Below are positions 1-8,067 of a stretch of 15,190 nucleotides of DNA, piece after piece. Source of the stretch: DAOUEG01 sp964595455 (GTDB lineage: Bacteria; Chloroflexota; Dehalococcoidia; Dehalococcoidales; RBG-16-60-22). Positions within the stretch are counted from its first letter, which is position 1. Each line of letters begins with the position of its first letter. The notes below the pieces were generated by a model that worked only from the letters and a program-made list of their open reading frames with translations, ran no database searches and was not told the origin of the DNA. The translations under genes and the position numbers were made by a program. The DNA is taken from contig CAZQQL010000076.1 of assembly GCA_964595455.1 (NCBI GenBank), forward strand, positions 1 through 15,190, written 5' to 3'.

Positions 1-86
1 AGGTCTCGGAACTGGCCGAAATGCTGGGCCGGAAGACCGGCGGCATCCGGTCCCGCCTGAGCAAGTTAGGTCTCATCAACAAATAG
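1..86 (+). CDS. C-terminal end of a protein with a helix-turn-helix-like tail (5' partial)
   Basis: An open frame enters from the left edge (first whole codon at 3) and stops at TAG 84-86. The 27 visible residues include ELAEMLGRKTGGIRSRL followed by SKLGLI. This pattern, with a helix, a GR.xGxIRSRL recognition-type helix and KLGLI, is typical of short homeodomain-like or winged-helix DNA-binding tails found at the C-terminus of various bacterial helicases and regulators. The rest of the protein lies outside the window, so its function cannot be assigned. It converges on the aldehyde dehydrogenase on the other strand, with only 45 bases between the two stop codons, and is not part of that operon. 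Confidence 0.55.
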   Translation, partial: VSELAEMLGRKTGGIRSRLSKLGLINK

Positions 87-87
87 A

Positions 88-107
88 CCGGGAGTAATGC
101 TCCCCGG
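88..107. terminator. Weak hairpin between convergent genes
   Basis: CCGGGAG (88-94) can pair with CTCCCCGG (100-107) across a TAATG loop if one C is bulged. It lies 1 base after the stop of the plus-strand gene and 24 bases beyond the stop of the minus-strand aldehyde dehydrogenase. Neither side has a real T-tract, so a bidirectional terminator role is inferred mainly from position. Confidence 0.35.
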
Positions 108-131
108 CCTATCTATTGATACCGCTTTTCT

Positions 132-1601
132 CTACATATACTTCAAGCAGACGAGCTTATACTGCGTATAGGCTTCCAGCCCCAGTACGCCGGTCTCCTT
201 GCCCAGGCCGCTTTCTTTGAAACCTCCCCAGGGGAACTCGGTGACCAGGTTCATGTGCTGGTTGATCCATGTAGAACCCGCCTCCAGTTGGTTGACCAGC
301 TTGAGGCCGCGGGCCAGGTCACGGGTCCAGACCGAGGCGCAAAGCCCGTACATGCTGTCATTCGACCACTGCAGAGCCTGTTCATCCGTAGTGAACTTAT
401 GGAAACCAATCACTGGCCCGAAAATTTCTTCACGAGCTATTTTCATGTGCTCGGCAACATCTTTGAAAACGGTAGGCATGACGAAGTAGCCGTTCTTCAG
501 GGTGGGGTCGGAGGGCCGGTCACCGCCGAGCACCAGTTTGGCGCCTTCAGTGATACCAGCTTTGATATAACCTTCTACCTTGGCGCGGTGCTCCTCGCTG
601 ACGAGCGGGCCCATGGTGGTGCCTTCAACGGCGCCGTTGCCGACTCTTATCTTTTTTACATAATGAACGAACTTCTCAATGAACCCGTCGTATACCTTTT
701 CATGGACATACAGACGGGAAGGGGCAGCGCAGTTCTGGGCGGTGTTCTGGAAGGTAATACCGACGAGTTGTTCAGCGGTGTAATCCAGGTCAGCGTCTTC
801 CAGGATGATGACCGGGTTTTTACCGCCCAGTTCCATCTGGACGCGTTTCACCGTACGGCTGGCGGCTTCCAGGATGTCCTTGCCGGTCTCACAACTACCG
901 GTAAAACTAATCATATCAACGCCGGGATGAGAAGCCAGCGCGTTACCGACCGTCCCGCCGGGGCCGGTGACGAAGTTGACGATGCCGGGAGGCAGGTCTG
1001 CTTCCGCCAGTATCTCCGCCCATTTCAGCCCTATCATGGAATTGATGCTCGGTGGTTTGACCACGCAGGTATTACCCGCTACGAGGCACGGAGCGACCTT
1101 GGAGGCAACCATCAGGGAGGGAACGTTCCATGGGGTTATCAAGGCGCAGACGCCAATAGGTTCGCGCTTGAGGTAGGAGACGGCATTCGGCTCCTTCTGG
1201 CCGGGTTCACCCATATTCATAATCGGAGGAAGGACCTGACCGGTGAGGTTACGTCCAATGGAAGCGGCAAACTTCATGTTCCCGACCGCGAACTTCAGCA
1301 TCGATTCTGCCAGCCATTTGGGAGAACCGTGTTCCATCACTTCCAGCGCCACCAGTTCCGGGACATGTTTTTCAACGGTATCGGCTATCCGGTTAACGAC
1401 GGTCGAGCGGTCTTCCTGTGCCATCCTGGACCAGGCGGGAAAAGCTTTCCTCGCCGCGGTCACGGCTTTGTCCACATCCGGTCTGTCACCAAGCGGCACT
1501 ACAGAAACTTCCTCGCCGGTGGCCGGATTCCTAGTCGTGAACGTTTTACCGGAATCGGCATCATCGAATTTCCCGTCTATCCACATCTTGAATCTCTGCA
1601 T
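132..1601 (-). CDS. NAD(P)-dependent aldehyde dehydrogenase (ALDH superfamily), copy 1
   Basis: This 489-residue cytosolic enzyme would oxidise an aldehyde to a carboxylic acid with NAD(P)+. The length is normal for the family. The catalytic set is intact: Asn159 in TPWN, Lys182 in VVKPP, general base Glu257 in MELGGKNP, nucleophile Cys291 in QNTAQNCA, the cofactor motif EEIFGP (391-396), and the C-terminal PWGGFKESGLGKE block. The ATG start has a good Shine-Dalgarno (AAGGAAGG) a few bases upstream. It is the last gene of the minus-strand cluster, 38 bases after the related gene at 1640-3118. Both share an unusual NQH sequence before the PWGGFKESG block. The substrate cannot be told from sequence; betaine-, aminobutyr- or aromatic aldehydes are all possible. 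Confidence 0.95.
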   Translation of the reverse strand: MQRFKMWIDGKFDDADSGKTFTTRNPATGEEVSVVPLGDRPDVDKAVTAARKAFPAWSRMAQEDRSTVVNRIADTVEKHVPELVALEVMEHGSPKWLAESMLKFAVGNMKFAASIGRNLTGQVLPPIMNMGEPGQKEPNAVSYLKREPIGVCALITPWNVPSLMVASKVAPCLVAGNTCVVKPPSINSMIGLKWAEILAEADLPPGIVNFVTGPGGTVGNALASHPGVDMISFTGSCETGKDILEAASRTVKRVQMELGGKNPVIILEDADLDYTAEQLVGITFQNTAQNCAAPSRLYVHEKVYDGFIEKFVHYVKKIRVGNGAVEGTTMGPLVSEEHRAKVEGYIKAGITEGAKLVLGGDRPSDPTLKNGYFVMPTVFKDVAEHMKIAREEIFGPVIGFHKFTTDEQALQWSNDSMYGLCASVWTRDLARGLKLVNQLEAGSTWINQHMNLVTEFPWGGFKESGLGKETGVLGLEAYTQYKLVCLKYM

Positions 1602-1639
1602 CGTCTTTCCTTCCTTGTTAAGCGGTATTACCGTAAGAA

Positions 1640-3118
1640 CTAAACTTTATCGTGCCAGGGTGATGCCGGATGACCGACGAGGTCTATCCAGACATGCTTG
1701 ATGCGGGTGTACTCCTCCAGGCACAAGAGCGAATTCTCTTTCCCAAAACCGGACTCTTTGAATCCGCCCCACGGCACCTCGAAAACGATGCATAGGTGCT
1801 GGTTCAGCCAGACAGTGCCGGTATTGAGCTGACGGCTTATCGTGAGGCCGGTCCGCAGGTCCTGCGTCCATATAGAAGCGCAGAGGCCGTAGCGGGTATC
1901 GTTGGTGATGTTGACAGCTTCTTCCACTGTCTTGAACGGGATCAGCCCCACCACCGGCCCGAAGATTTCCTCCCGCATGAACTGCATATCGTTGGTGCAG
2001 TTGCCGAAAATCGCCGGCGCGACGAAATAGCCGTCCTTTGTTTCCGGTGTTTGAGGACGCTCGCCGCCGAGCAGCAGCTTCGCACCGGATTTTTTGGCGA
2101 GCTCAATGTATCGTTCCACGCTGTCCCGGTGGCCTTTATATGCCATCGGGCCCATCATGGTGTCCATCTTCATGGGGTCACCGAAGGATATTTTCCTGGT
2201 TGCTTTTACGAATTTCTCCGCAAATTCATCATACACGGATTCATGAACCAGGAACCGGCCGACGGAAGCACAGTTCTGACCCGAGTTATAAAACGCGCCC
2301 CAGACAGCCCCTTCGACGGTGGCTTTCATGTCTGCATCCGGGAGAACGATGAAGGCGTTTTTACCACCGAGTTCCATGAACAGGGGCTTGACGGTATCGC
2401 TGGCAAGCCGCATGATCTGTTTACCCACCGTTGAATCCCCGGTGAAGGCTATCTTGTCCACCTCAGGGTGTTTGACGAGCGCTTCTCCAACTGTATCCCC
2501 CGGCCCTGTGACAATATTGACCACGCCGGTTTCCATACCGACCTCATTGATAATCTCGCCGAGTATCAGGGCGGTCAGCGGCGCACAGGAAGGCGGTTTG
2601 ACCACACAGGTATTGCCCATAATGAGCGCCGGGGCCAATTTGGCCATGACAGTGATGAGCGGGAAATTCCAGGGCGTAATCAACCCGACAACACCGAGCG
2701 GTTCACGCATGGTCATTGAAGTGCAAGTCGGGCCGACGGGCAGTGTCATGCCGGCCATGGCCCTCGCGGTACCGGCGTAGTAGTCCAGCATCTCCGGGAT
2801 AAAGGTCATATCGAAGCCGGTTGTTTTCCAGAGGGGGCCGCCGTACTGCTGCGTCTCCAGCCGGGCGAGTTCGTCTCTCCGATCGGCGATGGCCTGGCCG
2901 ATGCGACGAAGTACTTTCCCCCGATCGGAGGTAGACATACAACCCCAGGAAGGAGCCGCACGGCGGGCGGCTTTGACGGCGCGGTCAATCTCCGCAGGAG
3001 TACATTTAGGAGCAAGCCCGACAACCGTGCCGTTGGCGGGATTGACGACTTCCATCGTCTCACCGGTCGGTGACGGGAGAAGTTCGCCATCGATAAGGAC
3101 TCTATATTCTTTTTTCAC
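1640..3118 (-). CDS. NAD(P)-dependent aldehyde dehydrogenase (ALDH superfamily), copy 2
   Basis: This 492-residue ALDH has a complete active site: Asn151 (TPWN), Lys174 (VVKPP), Glu249 (MELGGKN), Cys283 (GQNCAS), EEIFGPV and PWGGFKESGFGKE near the C-terminus. The start codon is GTG (3116-3118 on the complement), chosen because AGGGAG lies 8 bases upstream and the N-terminus aligns with copy 1. The protein is clearly paralogous to copy 1 but well diverged, so the pair probably differs in substrate or cofactor rather than being a recent duplication. It follows AOR after 72 bases. Its ribosome-binding site lies inside one arm of an inverted repeat (3122-3177), so its translation may be controlled separately from AOR. 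Confidence 0.95.
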   Translation of the reverse strand: MKKEYRVLIDGELLPSPTGETMEVVNPANGTVVGLAPKCTPAEIDRAVKAARRAAPSWGCMSTSDRGKVLRRIGQAIADRRDELARLETQQYGGPLWKTTGFDMTFIPEMLDYYAGTARAMAGMTLPVGPTCTSMTMREPLGVVGLITPWNFPLITVMAKLAPALIMGNTCVVKPPSCAPLTALILGEIINEVGMETGVVNIVTGPGDTVGEALVKHPEVDKIAFTGDSTVGKQIMRLASDTVKPLFMELGGKNAFIVLPDADMKATVEGAVWGAFYNSGQNCASVGRFLVHESVYDEFAEKFVKATRKISFGDPMKMDTMMGPMAYKGHRDSVERYIELAKKSGAKLLLGGERPQTPETKDGYFVAPAIFGNCTNDMQFMREEIFGPVVGLIPFKTVEEAVNITNDTRYGLCASIWTQDLRTGLTISRQLNTGTVWLNQHLCIVFEVPWGGFKESGFGKENSLLCLEEYTRIKHVWIDLVGHPASPWHDKV

Positions 3119-3121
3119 CTG

Positions 3122-3177
3122 TCAGTCTCCCTTTTCGGCTTGTTGATGCGTATAGATGGTTACTGCCGGGAGACTGA
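3122..3177 (-). promoter_or_regulatory. Inverted repeat that can mask the ribosome-binding site of ALDH copy 2
   Basis: TCAGTCTCCC (3122-3131) and GGGAGACTGA (3168-3177) are perfect 10-base complements separated by 36 bases. On the minus-strand transcript the first arm begins 13 bases after the AOR stop codon. The second arm contains the GGGAG Shine-Dalgarno of the GTG-started aldehyde dehydrogenase. There is no T-tract, so an ordinary terminator is unlikely. A translational switch or an mRNA processing/stability element is inferred. Confidence 0.5.
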
Positions 3178-3190
3178 AAAGATGAATATG

Positions 3191-5098
3191 CTAGACGGCG
3201 CAGTCCGGGGAATAATCAGTAATCCCCAATTTCATCAACGTCTCTTTACACGGCAGTCCCTTTACTTCATCCCAACCACGGATCCGGTAAAATTCTCTAA
3301 GCATGGTCATGTACTTGCCGCGGTCCAATGTCCTGCCGTTGGTATCCACGGCGGTATCTCCGGGGCCGGGTATCATGATCCCGGTATGCATGGGGCTTTG
3401 CAGAGGCTCGGTGAAGTTGAATTCTGCGGGATAATCGGCTTCCGGCGTCCGGCGCCCTTCCCGGAGCAAGATAAGCCGCTGCAGGTTATAGATGCGTTCA
3501 CCGATCTCTTCCAGCTTTTCAGAGGGTACGCCGGTAACGGCGGTGAAGAGCTTGGCTTCGATATCCGGATCGCCGAAGTGGTCCGGAGTATTGAACGAAT
3601 AGGAAATGGGATAGGCCCAATCGCACAGGCCGAGACTTTCCTTGATGTAGGTGCGGTTCTGGATGGTCCGGGCCGCCATGGCCTGGCCGTCATAACCGGA
3701 GAAATCGCCGGCTGCCTCACTGTTCCACATCTCTCTGGCTACCCGGCGAATCAGCTTGTTGTCAACACCGGTCGAGCCGGGTTCGCGCAGTTCCTGGTTC
3801 CATGGTATATGCAAGAATGCTATGTCGTGGTAATTGACATGGTGTACCCGGGGTTCGAATGGATAAAAAAGCGCCATGATCGGATAGGCACGGGGGGAAA
3901 AGATATAAGCCTGGCCTATCGGAGCGACGCTGGGCCGGATGAGCGCCCGGGCAGCGGCGGGGGCCTGTTGAGCGCCGCGGTAGAGCCCTTCCGCCAGCAG
4001 TTTGCCGATGCCCTGCCGGTTCACGATGGCTTCCATCAGCAGATCGAGGAATTCACCGGTACCGAGTTTTTCCAGCGGCAAGCCGGTATTGTCACTGGTG
4101 AGAGCGCCGGCTTTATAGCAATCATACAGCCAATCGCAGATGCTGTTCATTTCCCAGGAATCATAGCCGTAATCGTTGGCTTTGACCGGCGCGTAAAAGA
4201 GGGTCTCGATCGGTTCTTCTTCTTTACCGTACGCCCATGGCAGGTAGTATTCCACGGACTCGCACTTGCGATGGCCGACATATTTTTTACCATAGCGGTA
4301 CACCCCGGCGACACACTCCAGACCGCACAGGTAGCAGCCGCCCTTGCCGATGACTTCGAGTTTTTCAGCGTGCTTTGTGCCTTCTATGTGGGGGGCGTGC
4401 GTCAACCGGATACGCTTGGCGATCCGGGCGGTGTAGCGGTTAAGCGAGGTCAGCGTTTCCGGCTGGGCGACCTGGATCTTGTTGCTGCCACGGACAGCGA
4501 TGCCTTTAAAGTTCTTGGACCCCATGACGGCGCCGAAACCGGCGGAAACGGTGCAGTCATGTGTGGCGAGCGCCAGGGCGGTACGGACCATGTTTTCACC
4601 GGCCCGGCCGATGACGATCCAGCGGGTCTTGGCACCATGGGCTTGTTCAAGCAGTTCACCGGTACGGTAGCCGTTCAGTCCCCACAGGTCTGAAGCATCC
4701 TTGATCTCAACATGGTCGTCTTCGATGAACAGGTAGACGGGCTTCTGCGCCCGTCCCTGGATAACAAGACCATCGTAGCCGGCTTTCTTGATCTCAGGAC
4801 CGACAAAGCCGGTGAGGTTACCGTAGCAGAAACCTTCAGGCACGGCGACTGGTGATTTACCGACAACCGATGTCATGGTTGCGCCCTGGGCGCCGGTGCC
4901 GACAACAGGCCCGATGGTGAAAATTAGGCAATTTTCCGGGTCGTAGGGCTTTACTTCCGGTTTGACCAGTTCCCAATACAGGCGCAGGCCGACGCCGCGG
5001 CCCCCGAGGTAGGTATCGACGTAAGGTTGCGAATCGAGGACGTTTATCTTCGAATCGGTGAGGTTGACATACAGGATTTTTCCCATCCAGCCATGCAT
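3191..5098 (-). CDS. aor: Tungsten-type aldehyde:ferredoxin oxidoreductase (AOR family)
   Basis: This 635-residue AOR-family enzyme is expected to oxidise aldehydes to acids reversibly in the cytosol, with ferredoxin as electron carrier and a tungsten (or Mo) bis-pterin plus one [4Fe-4S] cluster. The N-terminal AOR domain has GGRGVGLRLYWE (32-43) and GAVMGSKNFKGI (189-200). The cluster ligands are Cys255, Cys258 and Cys262 (CX2CX3C) with a distant Cys492. Pterin motifs NDYGYD (308-313) and ESLGLC (487-492) are present; the second has Glu where the Pyrococcus enzyme has Asp. The ATG is preceded by AAGGAG at 8 bases. It leads the AOR-ALDH-ALDH cluster, with no dedicated ferredoxin or flavin subunit adjacent. 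BamB-type aromatic ring reductase subunits belong to the same family, but the aldehyde dehydrogenases next door favour an aldehyde oxidase. Confidence 0.93.
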   Translation of the reverse strand: MHGWMGKILYVNLTDSKINVLDSQPYVDTYLGGRGVGLRLYWELVKPEVKPYDPENCLIFTIGPVVGTGAQGATMTSVVGKSPVAVPEGFCYGNLTGFVGPEIKKAGYDGLVIQGRAQKPVYLFIEDDHVEIKDASDLWGLNGYRTGELLEQAHGAKTRWIVIGRAGENMVRTALALATHDCTVSAGFGAVMGSKNFKGIAVRGSNKIQVAQPETLTSLNRYTARIAKRIRLTHAPHIEGTKHAEKLEVIGKGGCYLCGLECVAGVYRYGKKYVGHRKCESVEYYLPWAYGKEEEPIETLFYAPVKANDYGYDSWEMNSICDWLYDCYKAGALTSDNTGLPLEKLGTGEFLDLLMEAIVNRQGIGKLLAEGLYRGAQQAPAAARALIRPSVAPIGQAYIFSPRAYPIMALFYPFEPRVHHVNYHDIAFLHIPWNQELREPGSTGVDNKLIRRVAREMWNSEAAGDFSGYDGQAMAARTIQNRTYIKESLGLCDWAYPISYSFNTPDHFGDPDIEAKLFTAVTGVPSEKLEEIGERIYNLQRLILLREGRRTPEADYPAEFNFTEPLQSPMHTGIMIPGPGDTAVDTNGRTLDRGKYMTMLREFYRIRGWDEVKGLPCKETLMKLGITDYSPDCAV

Positions 5099-5159
5099 AA
5101 AACTTACTCCTTTTCAGCGTGTGCCGCAGGTCTTACCGGTCTGACCGGCTGTTTTTGGT

Positions 5160-5189
5160 ATTGTATGATAAAGACGCACGATACGTAAA
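5160..5189 (-). promoter_or_regulatory. Possible sigma70-like promoter for the AOR cluster
   Basis: On the minus strand TTTACG (5184-5189) and TACAAT (5160-5165) are 18 bases apart, about 60 bases upstream of the AOR ATG and downstream of the hairpin that follows the molybdenum oxidoreductase gene. The -10 box is good and the -35 box is weak. A small hairpin (CCGGT-CTG-ACCGG, 5136-5148) lies in the resulting leader. Confidence 0.3.
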
Positions 5190-5213
5190 ACACACGACTG
5201 ATGGAGGGCATTA

Positions 5214-5266
5214 AAGCCTGAGTGCAGCGGGAACGGGACATCTACCATCCCGCCGTACTCAGGCTT
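5214..5266 (-). terminator. Long hairpin after the molybdenum oxidoreductase gene
   Basis: AAGCCTGAGT (5214-5223) pairs perfectly with ACTCAGGCTT (5257-5266). The stem continues through one mismatch and one wobble into GCGGGA/TCCCGC (5227-5232 with 5248-5253), giving about 19 positions with a 15-base loop. It lies 43 bases beyond the stop of the minus-strand oxidoreductase. The 3' arm on that strand ends in CTTT only, so termination may be incomplete; a stability hairpin at the mRNA 3' end is an alternative. Confidence 0.5.
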
Positions 5267-5309
5267 CATTCCATTAACTTGTTACTTGGTCTGCAGCGTG
5301 TCCTGCATA

Positions 5310-7973
5310 CTAATCTTTCCGGGCAGCCAGTGCGGCCTTCACCTTGTCCGGTGTTGCCGGAAGGTTGTGGACGCGCGCGCCGCAGGCATTGTAGATGGCG
5401 TTGATGACCGCCGGGGCGGTGGATATCATCGTCATTTCGCCGATGCCCGTTGCGCCGAGCGTGCCGTTGGGTCGCGGTGTTTCCTGGAACATGATCTCCA
5501 TTTCCGGCATCATTTCGATGGTCGGGAACTTGAACGTCTTCCAGTCCTTCGTCTTACCGTGGATGTATTCTTCACGGAGGGCGAACCCGATGCCCTGGTC
5601 CATGCCGCCCTCGAGCTGGCCTTCCACGGCCTGAGGATTGAGGATGGGGCCGGCGTCCACGGAGGTGGTCATCTTGATGACCTTGACATCACCGGTCTCG
5701 ATGTTCACTTCAACCTCGGCCATCTGGATATTATGGACGATGGACTCATTGGAATCGCCCTGGCTGGTCTCTTTGTCCCACTTACCGGGTTTCAGTTTCT
5801 TCTGTCCCACAAAGCGGGTCTCTTTTCCGGCCTTTTTAAGGGCTTCGTAGGTTTTACCGCCGGCTTCGTCCATGGCCTTCCGGAGTTGTTCGACGGCCAG
5901 TTGGAGGGAGCCTCCGCCGATGTAGGTCATGCGGCTGCCCGCGGCCGGGCCCATGGCCCAGGTATTATGGGTGCTGCGGGTCTCCAGTTTTATCCGGTCC
6001 ATGGGGACATCGAGGACGTAAGCGGCGATCTGCGTCAGCATGGCATCGTTGCCTTCACCGGGGTCAGCGATGGCGCCGTAGATGGTGATGCTGTCATCGG
6101 GATTGACTTCGACCTCGACATGGCCCTGGTCGCCGGCGCCGCCGATACCGAAAGCAAACGCTCCCAGACCGACGCCACGTTTGACCTTAGAGTTCTTCTT
6201 GTTGAACGCGGCACAGTCTTTCTTGGCGCGCTCCCAGTGCGGTTCGATCATATCGCAGATCTCCGGGAATTCCCACTGGCTCATGGTCGCTCCGGTCGAG
6301 CGTTGTTCGCCGGGTTTCAGCGAGTTCATCTTGCGGAATTTCAGCGGATCGATGCCTACTTTTTCCGCCATCATGTCGATGGCGACTTCCAGCGCGAAGT
6401 TGGACTGGGGCGGTCCGGCGCCACGGGCGGCTGCGCCGGAAGCGTTATTGGAGTAGACCAGCTTACAGCTTGCCCAGACATTGGGGATGAGATAGGCGCT
6501 GGAAAGCATGTGCAATGTACGCCCGATGGTCAAAGCACCGAGGATGAAATAGGCGCCCTTGTTGATGTACATGTCGTCCCAGAGCCCGGTGAAGCGGCCG
6601 TTCTTGTCTGCGCCGAGCTTCAGTTTCATGTCATAGGGATGGCGCTTGGGGCTGAGGAACAGGGATTCTTCCAGGCTGGGCACGTAGCGGATGGGCCGCC
6701 GGAAGTAAACGCAGGCGGCTGCAGCCAGGGCTTCGGTGATGAGGGCGGACTTCTGCCCGAACTGCCCGCCGGCATAGGCCTCGACGTAGCGGGTCTTTTC
6801 CCAGCCGACGCATTCGGCGATCTGAGCTGCGTTGGGATGGATGTTAATGCTGCGGCCAACGACGAACAGTTCTGCGTCGTCTCCTTCGCCTTCCATATAG
6901 CAGATGGTGACTTCCGGCTCGAGTGGCGCCTGGTGGTTGACCTGCGTCGAGAATTCGCCTTCGACCACGTAAGTCGATTCGGCCAGCGCTTTCTCAGCGT
7001 CGCCGTGAATCTGCTTCGTTGTCTCAAGAAGGTTCTCCGACCAGTCATGGAGCTTCGGAGCTCCGGGCGCCAGGGCTTCTTTGGCTGTCATTACAGGAGT
7101 CAGCGGTTCGAGTTCTATCTTGATGGCGGCTGCGGCGGCGCGGGCCTGTTCACGGGTTTCCGCGGCGACGATGGCTACCGGGTCACCGTAAGAACGAACG
7201 ATGTCTTCCATGAGGAGGGGTTTGTCCGGCACGGCTTCGCGAACGCGGTTCGTACCAGGCACGTTCTTTTCCGTGATGATGCCGACGACCCCGGGCATCT
7301 TCTCGGCCGCGGAGATATCTATAGACTTGATCTTTGCATAGTTGGCGAAGGCATGGGCACAGGCGATTTCCAGTGCGTTATCGAAGTAGTAGTCCGCGGA
7401 GAATTTCGCCACACCGCAGGCCTTGGCCATGGCAGACGGCCGGGGAAGGGACACGCCGATCTTTTTATCCCCGTACGAAGCCCTTATTGTTTCCGGGGTA
7501 GTTTCGCCGCGCAGGAATTTTGCAGCGAGCTGCACGGCATCGATGATCTTCTTGTAGCCCGTGCAGCGGCAGAGATTATGCGCGAGGGCTTTCTTGATGT
7601 CATCGATGGTCGGATTGAGGTTCTTGTCCAGCAGGCCTTTCGCGGCCATGATCATGCCGGGCGTACAGAAACCGCACTGGATAGCTCCGGAAAGTACGAA
7701 CGCTTCCTGTATCAGATGCGGGTTTTCCGGGGTGCCGAGGCCTTCGACAGTGATGACATCGGCCCCTTCGAGGTCAACCACTTTTCTCAGGCAAGACCTG
7801 ACAGCCTTCCCGTCCACGATAACGGTGCATGCGCCGCACTGTCCTTTACGGTCGCACGATTGCTTGGTACCGGTGAGATGAAGGTCGTCTCGGAGAAGAT
7901 CGAGAAGGACTGTTTGAGGAGTCACTTCGACCTGACGCTTGATCCCGTTTACGGTCAGGGAAACCTTTGGCAT
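5310..7973 (-). CDS. Molybdenum aldehyde oxidoreductase, xanthine dehydrogenase family (2Fe-2S + Mo domains in one chain)
   Basis: This 887-residue single-chain enzyme has the plan of Desulfovibrio gigas Mop (about 907 residues): two [2Fe-2S] domains followed by the Mo-pterin domains, with no FAD domain. The plant-type cluster ligands are Cys40, Cys46, Cys49 and Cys61. The second cluster uses Cys100, Cys103 (CGFC), Cys135 and Cys137 (CRC). The Mo part shows GGQFGQK (402-408), the ARGAGPPQ loop (516-523) and the catalytic-base motif GATGIGE with Glu846. It should hydroxylate aldehydes or related substrates using a mono-pterin (MCD-type) cofactor, passing electrons to an external acceptor. The ATG has a near-ideal AGGAGG 6 bases upstream. 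Oddity: the first cysteine spacing is CX5C (CDRKGQC), one residue longer than CX4C in classical members. xdhC and the MocA-like gene across the divergent promoter fit its maturation. Confidence 0.95.
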   Translation of the reverse strand: MPKVSLTVNGIKRQVEVTPQTVLLDLLRDDLHLTGTKQSCDRKGQCGACTVIVDGKAVRSCLRKVVDLEGADVITVEGLGTPENPHLIQEAFVLSGAIQCGFCTPGMIMAAKGLLDKNLNPTIDDIKKALAHNLCRCTGYKKIIDAVQLAAKFLRGETTPETIRASYGDKKIGVSLPRPSAMAKACGVAKFSADYYFDNALEIACAHAFANYAKIKSIDISAAEKMPGVVGIITEKNVPGTNRVREAVPDKPLLMEDIVRSYGDPVAIVAAETREQARAAAAAIKIELEPLTPVMTAKEALAPGAPKLHDWSENLLETTKQIHGDAEKALAESTYVVEGEFSTQVNHQAPLEPEVTICYMEGEGDDAELFVVGRSINIHPNAAQIAECVGWEKTRYVEAYAGGQFGQKSALITEALAAAACVYFRRPIRYVPSLEESLFLSPKRHPYDMKLKLGADKNGRFTGLWDDMYINKGAYFILGALTIGRTLHMLSSAYLIPNVWASCKLVYSNNASGAAARGAGPPQSNFALEVAIDMMAEKVGIDPLKFRKMNSLKPGEQRSTGATMSQWEFPEICDMIEPHWERAKKDCAAFNKKNSKVKRGVGLGAFAFGIGGAGDQGHVEVEVNPDDSITIYGAIADPGEGNDAMLTQIAAYVLDVPMDRIKLETRSTHNTWAMGPAAGSRMTYIGGGSLQLAVEQLRKAMDEAGGKTYEALKKAGKETRFVGQKKLKPGKWDKETSQGDSNESIVHNIQMAEVEVNIETGDVKVIKMTTSVDAGPILNPQAVEGQLEGGMDQGIGFALREEYIHGKTKDWKTFKFPTIEMMPEMEIMFQETPRPNGTLGATGIGEMTMISTAPAVINAIYNACGARVHNLPATPDKVKAALAARKD

Positions 7974-7995
7974 CTCACACCTCCTGTATAAAAAG

Positions 7996-8025
7996 TATTA
8001 GTTGTACTAATATACATGATACAAC
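7996..8025 (-). promoter_or_regulatory. Putative operator: two overlapping dyads in the oxidoreductase leader
   Basis: TATTAGT-TGT-ACTAATA (7996-8012) is a perfect 7+3+7 dyad. Overlapping it, GTTGTA (8001-8006) and TACAAC (8020-8025) form a second dyad with a 13-base spacer. Both lie between the -10 box (8038-8043) and the Shine-Dalgarno of the minus-strand gene, where a repressor would block transcription. The binding protein is unknown. A role as an RNA hairpin in the 5' leader is possible. Confidence 0.4.
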
Positions 8026-8037
8026 CAATCGAACGGA

Positions 8038-8067
8038 AATATATCACTGTTGACGGAGGAATGTCAA
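8038..8067 (-). promoter_or_regulatory. Sigma70-like promoter for the molybdenum oxidoreductase
   Basis: On the minus strand a consensus TTGACA (8062-8067) is followed after 18 bases by TATATT (8038-8043), about 65 bases upstream of the ATG at 7973. This is the best promoter match seen in the window. Confidence 0.55.

Noticed and set aside
1623..1633. CGGTA-T-TACCG palindrome between the two ALDH genes
   Set aside because: Only 5-base arms with a one-base centre; too short for a hairpin or confident operator.
255..1643. 462-codon plus-strand frame opposite ALDH copy 1
   Set aside because: Antisense shadow; composition rich in H, R, G and F with no family resemblance.
3140..4693. 517-codon plus-strand frame opposite AOR
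   Set aside because: Antisense shadow of AOR; no motif, and codon content follows the AOR reading frame.
5286..7991. 901-codon open frame on the plus strand opposite the Mo oxidoreductase
   Set aside because: It mirrors a clearly real gene codon for codon, has no recognisable domain or Shine-Dalgarno, and is explained by GC-rich third positions keeping the antisense frame open.
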